A stretch of DNA of 64,000 nt from positions 29,984,601 to 30,048,600 of the forward strand of contig NC_043751.1 in assembly GCF_902148845.1 (NCBI RefSeq), read 5' to 3'. Within the stretch, counting starts at the first letter, position 1; each line of letters begins with the position of its first letter. The DNA comes from Salarias fasciatus. Its lineage: Eukaryota; Chordata; Actinopteri; Blenniiformes; Blenniidae. Below the pieces are notes generated by a model. That model saw only the letters and a program-made list of their open reading frames with translations. It was not told the origin of the DNA and searched no databases. The position numbers were made by a program, and so were the translations under genes. Shown here in pieces: positions 58,201-64,000 of the stretch.

Positions 58201-60451
58201 TCTCCAAAATCTACCGAAACTGTGAATTTTTAGGAAAATTACTAAATGCATTTTTTTGCAACCATGAAGAAGAAAATGCAAAGCAGCTGTTGCCGATTAC
58301 GAGGTGTGTTAAACCTGCCGAGCATGTGCACAGTCCAGTGAGTGGCTTTATTGATCCTGACGTCAGATTTGCATGAGCTAATCCAAGAGATACTAGATCA
58401 CCTTTAACACAGGTTCCAATAAACTTTCAAATGAACACGTTTCCAGTCATCTGTCCTTAAAACTATCGGTATTCTGGTTTCCTCGAATAGTCCGAAGCTA
58501 AATGGTTGACTCTGAAACCTCAGTTGTAACCTGTCCATCGCGTACTCTTCTTTTATCAGCTGGTATTGATAGTAATGTGTGAATATGTATGGATCAATGT
58601 GATTAACAGTGTGATGTGCTCAAGCAGCGGAAAAATGCTGTGTTAGTGAATCATTTAAAATCATTTAAAACTCTCTTTTATCTAAAGAAGGAGCCAATAT
58701 CAGTCAATTCAGAGCCAATCAAAACCAAAGACTCGTCTAAACTTGATCGTCCATCAGCTTTATCATGAGATAACGCCTCAGAACCGCCGATTAACTCACT
58801 GAATGATCAGTCTGTTCATAGATGAACCCTATAGTTTAAATTATAACCACAGTTTTTACTGATTAACAGTTATATATTCTTAATTTGCTTCCTTCTGTTT
58901 CCTGCGGTGAGGCAACGTCTGCATCTTATTAACCTGTGGACGAAGGTATTTTCTATCCAGCTGTTCATACACTGCAGGTATGGAAATCTGGTTCTCTGCA
59001 GCAACCTCATGGTCTCATTGCTACACTGAGGAGTGAATGAAGCTGCAAAACACTCAAGCTTTTGTATTTTGAAATTCATTCTTCCCGGAACAATTAGAAA
59101 GGAATACGGTCACAATCTGACTTCTGGAAACACTGGAGTTTAAAGGGTGAAGTTAAACCATGCTCAAGCTGTTTCTCTCATATCTGACACTAATTAAAGC
59201 AGATAAAGCTGGTACTTAATGCTATCACGATCGCTGCTCGCCACGCCTCATACACCGGCGTTTTACAACACATTCAAAAAGGTTTAAAGGGTTCATAATG
59301 GTGCAAAACCCGGGCTAAATGTTCACAAGTCCCGTCATTTACAAGTGAACATTAACAGCAGTAACTCTGTCCTCCAAGATCAAGCTCGTTGTTTCTTTAT
59401 AGATTCGGAGTAATGACGGTCAAAAGGGTGTGGCAGCAGGGTAACAAGGCCCCAGGGGGGCAAAGGTCGCCTGCGCCTGTCACTTAGCGTAGCAGTCACA
59501 TGTTTGTACAGGGTCAATACGCCTCTGAAGGTGGTGATTTACAACTGGAGCCGAGCCTCCGGCCTCCATTCATGCCTCGCCCGCTGCCTCTGGAAGGTCT
59601 CAGACTTCATGAAGATGAACAGAAACACCAGTCCTGCTGCTGGGTTCTCGTCAACATTCACACTTCACGTTCCAGCTCGATCGAAAACCAGAAACATTTA
59701 GAAATTGGCCAAAGTATTCATCGGCATTTGTTCAGACTGCAGTCCTTTACTCCACCTGCCATCAGGTCAAAGGTCAAAGATCGAGATACACATGATGGAT
59801 GCATCCATCACTCATCCAGAGCTCATTTAGAGTCAATAATTAACCTCAAAAGTTTGTGGGGGTGAGTAAGTTCTGAAAAATACTCACAGACACAGAGAAT
59901 ATTTAAATTCCACTTGGTTTTCTTGTTAGTTTCAATGTAAACATAAAAAATCCCTCCATAAACCATTTTCACTGATATTCAGTAACTATAAACTACAGCA
60001 AGTTTCACTGACAGCATGGGGAAATGTTTTCAGAGATCACTGCATTCATTGATATCAAGGGCTGTGAAAATATAATGCAGCATATTATCTAGTTACATAT
60101 GAATTCCTGTGGTACCGTGCACAGCTGATGGTTGGAAGGAAACATGAAGCACTGTGAAAAGTGCTCAGGATCACTAAACGTGCACCGGTTTTCGACGCTT
60201 CAGAATTGTTTGCACAAAAGAGGTGATTCCTTTTCAACAGACACATTCATGAATGGGAAGAATTCAGACAGACGAGGAGCGACTCCGAGGCGGTCACGTA
60301 CCACTTCAGCCATCATGAGGATGGCCGGGATGCTGCGGACGAAGGAGACGTCCACCATGGCGGCGCCGGCAGCCAGTCCCCCGTGCCTCGGCTGGGTGTT
60401 GTCGTAGTGACCGCCGGTGTGTGTGTTGACACTCGCTGGGAAGTCTCCCAT
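55276..60451 (-). CDS. pllp: Plasmolipin
   Basis: A four-span MARVEL-domain membrane proteolipid of myelin and apical epithelial/endosomal membranes. Exons (minus) 60302-60451, 56555-56728, 56204-56323 and 55276-55386 give 184 residues (human 182). The N-terminus MGDFPASVNT matches the human MAEFPSKVST. The exon 2 segment EPYGWVLFVAITLW and the exon 3 segment YNAVATVLYLTAF are characteristic. The last exon encodes FFGFLTWVAYGGSA and ends NVPT. Splice phases are all 0. Intron 1 (56729-60301) holds a (GAGAGGACAGA)n minisatellite and a (TTTTG)n run. Convergent with arl2bp, as expected for this conserved neighbourhood. Confidence 0.93.
56745..56818. repeat. (GAGAGGACAGA)n minisatellite
   Basis: Six to seven units of an 11-base purine-rich repeat lie immediately upstream of the pllp exon 2 acceptor. 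Confidence 0.85.
56966..57017. repeat. (TTTTG)n pentanucleotide repeat
   Basis: Ten perfect units in pllp intron 1. Confidence 0.95.
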
Positions 60452-60722
60452 GAAGTGAAACAGCGAGAACGTTCAGCTTGAACTCCTCCTGCACACTCTG
60501 CGTCTCCTGTCACTGGAAGATCACTACACTGCCTGGGGTTAACTTCCTGGGGGAAAATAAAAAAGCTTAAAATGTTTGAAAAATTAGGTTTGATTCAACC
60601 GAAAAAAGTGAAAAAAATAGACTCAAATCTTTAAAAGGAGTCCTGAAAGTGAGATGTCCAGGTTCAGTGATCAGACCGTCGGTCTTGTGGACAGGTGGCC
60701 AGTGGCAGCAGGTAGTCTCTGT

Positions 60723-60868
60723 ACACACACACACACACACACACACCTGTAGCACCTCCCATATGACTGTCACCCAGCCCACCTCACAAAGGTAACTCAG
60801 CAATCTATTTAGAAGGGACACACACTCACATGTGCGCACACACACACACACACACACACAGACACACA

Positions 60869-60904
<36 letters not shown>
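60723..60904. repeat. (CA)n microsatellites upstream of pllp
   Basis: Two CA tracts, 60723-60745 and 60836-60904. Confidence 0.9.
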
Positions 60905-60907
<3 letters not shown>

Positions 60908-60959
60908 CCTTACTGAGACAATAAAGTCATTTCATGCCACTTCCTCTCACAGCAGCTGT

Positions 60960-62200
60960 AATTTCCACCTTTAACCACAGTCAGCAGAAATGATTTCACC
61001 TCCCGGATGGACGTGTCCATTGATACACCCAGAGTGGAAGGAGCTCCTGTGGTCAGTGTGCAACCAGATTTACGTCCTCACCAATACACATATGCAACAT
61101 TTAGACATCTCCCATCTGGATTTGTATATGTCGAAGCAAGAATGTAGTATTTTTAAGACCTGAACCCTAAACCTAAACCCTGACTGAACAACAAGACCAC
61201 ATCAACAGCCAGAAGCCACGGAAACAGAACACCAAAACCCTGGACCGAGAGGCTGTCTCTGAGGTGGACCAGAGCCGTGATTGAGGGATCGCAGACAGAA
61301 CATCAATCGCGGCTGATCCATTGAGACAGCCTGGATCCAATGGGTGAATTCTAATTGGGCTTCAAACAAAACAGCTGCTCCACTGATTAATGGAGGAACC
61401 CGGATCCAGTGGGTGGAAGGTTTACTGAACCCCGGGTTCTACCATGTGGAACCAGCTCCCAGTTCTGCTCCTTCTCTCATTTCAATGTAATTTCATTGTA
61501 CTACTGTAATTTCATTGTATTACTACATGCCATTGATGATTGTTCCTCTTGTAGCCTCTGTACCCTGTGTTTATATATGAACTGTATGTAGATACAAGAA
61601 CCTGTCTGTCCTATCTCCTCTTTCTGTCCCCTCACCCCAACCGGGACAGCAGAAAGCCGCCACTTTTGAGCCTGGTTCTGCAAAGGTTTCTTCCTGTTAA
61701 AAGGGAGTTTTTCCTTTCCACAGTGGCTTATGCTGCTCATGTGGATCTGTTGGGTTTCTCTGTAAAAGTGTCGAGAAACGACCATGTTGTAATTGGCACT
61801 TCATAAATAAAGCTGAATAGAATTGAATTGAAAACTTCTTCTTCATTGCATTTCAACTTTAATCAACCTTAAAATATTCAGGAGGTAAATTACAAATACT
61901 TTGTTCAGTTTATGTAACAAGTTGGCAACAGATGTACTCGTTCAGGCGCAATTAAATTGTAAAATAATTCACTGTGGCTCCATTTTTACATCCAAAGGTT
62001 CAGACCTCAGTGCCAGCTAATTGTCAGAATAAATACATTTTTCAAAAAAATCAAATCACACTTTACATCTTTTCAGGCACCAAGAACACAGTTATTTATT
62101 AAAAAATAATGGTTGCAATAATATTCCGAAATGCATATTGGAAAGAGTGCAGTAACAATACGGAAACGCACACTAAATCATTTCAGACATCAACACTTCT
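60960..62200. other. Intergenic, with LINE-like 3' tail at 61590-61835
   Basis: No gene seen. The stretch from tctttctgtcccctcacccc to aataaagctgaatagaattg is the same fish LINE-like 3' tail found at 12095-12252, ending in an AATTG-type repeat. Confidence 0.6.
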
Positions 62201-62416
62201 GCTCTTTCTTATATGAAGCCCAGATTTTTTTTTAAATTTCAAATCAGGGAGAGAAAAAACAAGGCAAGAAATGAAAAAGTGAAAAACTGCACAGTGTGTG
62301 TTCATTACCAGGCTGTTATCAGAAATGCTTCATGCTGGCACCTTGTGGCGTTTTCTACTCTTTCTGTGAGGTTAGTAAAGTGTTCTCCCTGTCTGGAGCG
62401 ATGGTTTTTAACCTCA

Positions 62417-64000
62417 TCACATCAGACGGATCAGGTCTCTGTATTTCTTGCGGACAACCACTTTGGCGAATCCCTTCACGTCCTTCAGCCGGTCAGAGTC
62501 GAAGTCCACCAGGAGGTTCCTCACCCCAGTCCTCATGGGCGAGAAGGACAGCTTCACGGACACCGTCTGTCCTGCAGAAATGTCACCGCTGAAAAAGAAG
62601 CATGTTTTAGTTCAAACTGACATGAAGTGTCAGGCGGAATGACGTCTGTGGGCTTTTTTATCTTTTACAGTGTAAGTTTTTCTTCCTCATTTCATTTCTT
62701 CCCCCTGCACTGATTACTCACTCAGCGTAGATCTTGGTGGCGGGCAGCAGGCCGGCCCCTTCCACGGTGAACACCCCACCCTTCAGCGGCACCGGGAGGG
62801 GGTTGGTGAAGGAGATGTAGACTGTGGTTGGCTGCTGAATGACAGGCCGCCCCTCAACCTGGAGACACAGTGGAGCATTGTGACAGTGGATTGATTTATT
62901 TATTGAAAGGTGCCGTAACTGTACTGATCGGCGGACTTTAATATGCTGATATATCCAGCTCAAAACGTCAAAATACATAAAATATCTTTCATTATATTAT
63001 GAATCCCGTGTTTCTGCTTGAAACAGCTGAATCTGCTGCTTGATTTTTTGTACTGTAGATAATTTCACTTCATGCAGTAAGTCTGAGTCATGGTGAACGT
63101 TCACAGTTTTTCTATAGATATGAGGAGGAGAATAGTTTATACTGTAAGAGTTTCACAGTTGTTTGTTTTCAAAGGAAAGTGAGTTGACTGACATTCAGAA
63201 TAGAAAAGAACAAAAAGGGAATAAAGAGTGTTAAGCTTTATCTTCCTCAGTTGCATAAACATCACTCCTTTATAAACCAGTCGGGGGGGAAAAAAAAAAG
63301 ACAAGGTAACAAGTGACAACTTTCATTGAGCTATACAGCTCCAAACTGGCGACCCCTTTGGCTTTTCATCCAGCATATGATCCTTCATTTGCTCACCTGT
63401 AGGTGGATCTCGGGCACGCTCAGGGGGATGTTGGCCACGGTCATGATGGGTTCGTTCTCCATTGGGGCCTCGAGCAGCGCTTTCACCCTGATCAAATGAT
63501 GCTCAGAGACACACTTGGCATAGTCCTTGTAGTGTACACGCTGAACTTCCTGATGAACTGGAGGAACGCAGACACACAGAAGCCATCAGGACAGGATGAC
63601 AAGCGTCGATGTCGGCTCTTCCTATCATTGCTGAATAGTAAAAAGTGTTTGGGTCCATTGTAGACTTATTTGAGAGACTGGACTGACCTTTGTGGGCTGG
63701 AACAGTCACAGTGATCCGTTGCCTCTGGCACGCCCCCCGGTGGAGAGAATTGTAGGTCACAGCTTCCACAAGCAGGGTCAGCTGAACACGAGCATCTGAA
63801 GCCCCTTCGTTCTTTATCTATAAATCCAGAGGATATTTTAAGTTGAAAAAAACAACAACAAAACAAAGCATAACCATACCGCAACATCATAAACTTCCTC
63901 GTGTCCTGACTATTTCACTTCGTACCTTGACAATCACGTCAAAGTCCGTCCCAAACACAGGTTTGGCGTGTTTAATTGATATTTGCAGTTTTCCTGGTTC
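62417..64000 (-). CDS. Transglutaminase, C-terminal exons (partial)
   Basis: Calcium-dependent protein cross-linking enzyme family; only the 3' exons are in the window: 63926-64000 (cut by the edge), 63688-63817, 63397-63557, 62722-62858 and 62417-62588, in phase with consensus splice sites. They encode the two C-terminal beta-barrel domains, with SFTNPLPVPLKGGVFTVEGA and VRNLLVDFDSDRLKDVKGF typical of TGM2-like enzymes. The stop is at 62417-62419 after RLM. The catalytic core lies beyond the right edge, so activity and exact paralogue cannot be judged. Confidence 0.92.
63606..63630 (+). other. 25-base exact match to 28S rRNA in a transglutaminase intron
   Basis: The bases from tcgatgtcgg to cctatcattg equal the conserved 28S domain V sequence as I remember it. 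The same stretch occurs, with changes, inside the 28S fragment at 7096-7120. On the gene's own (minus) strand it is antisense to 28S. Confidence 0.65.

Noticed and set aside
63558-63687. Confident call of a box C/D snoRNA
   Set aside because: The antisense match is present, but correctly spaced C and D boxes and a terminal stem are not evident; kept only as a finding.

Overview
The window reads as nuclear DNA of a teleost fish, probably a percomorph. It has compact multi-exon vertebrate genes, a canonical 60-residue fish metallothionein, L1-type LINE, hAT-type MITE and tRNA-type SINE copies, and long CA/GT microsatellites. The species cannot be named from the sequence alone.

Region 1 (about 1-28000) is a repeat-rich metallothionein (MT) amplicon. 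It holds four complete three-exon MT genes and one 3'-UTR relic. The gene at 25720-26286 encodes a textbook MT with 20 cysteines (9 beta, 11 alpha). The other three (4166-4697 minus, 8821-9352 plus, 13018-13549 minus) encode near-identical 61-residue proteins. Their alpha domain is ordinary, but the beta domain carries 13 cysteines plus a histidine, 24 Cys in all. Copies 1 and 2 lie head to head in a large imperfect palindrome (arms about 205-6300 and 7140-11655). Each arm carries the same L1 and SINE insertions. The unique centre contains a GC-rich repeat-like block and a fragment of 28S rRNA. All four genes keep a TATA box, a proximal metal-response element (MRE) and a distal MRE cluster 1.1-1.5 kb upstream. 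Between copies 3 and 4 (15500-24600) lie MITEs, tandem repeats, old SINE pieces and a long-dead BEL/Pao LTR retrotransposon that contains coiled-coil coding sequence of apparent host origin.

Region 2 (about 29600-64000) is ordinary and gene-dense: sc5d (+, sterol C5-desaturase), anapc13 (-, APC/C subunit), pierce2 (+, ciliary doublet microtubule inner protein), rspry1 (+, RING/SPRY protein), arl2bp (+, ARL2/ARL3-binding BART protein), pllp (-, plasmolipin), and the 3' exons of a transglutaminase gene (-) that runs off the right edge. anapc13 and pierce2 share a short divergent promoter with a CRE and a perfect RFX X-box palindrome. MT, rspry1, arl2bp and pllp are also neighbours in human 16q13, so the MT array is at its ancestral vertebrate locus; the sc5d-anapc13-pierce2 block sits between.

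The most unusual content is the three-copy, cysteine-hyper-enriched MT lineage beside its canonical parent-type gene, with regulatory modules copied along. Exon boundaries were read by eye from splice sites, reading phase and remembered family sequences. No database search was run.
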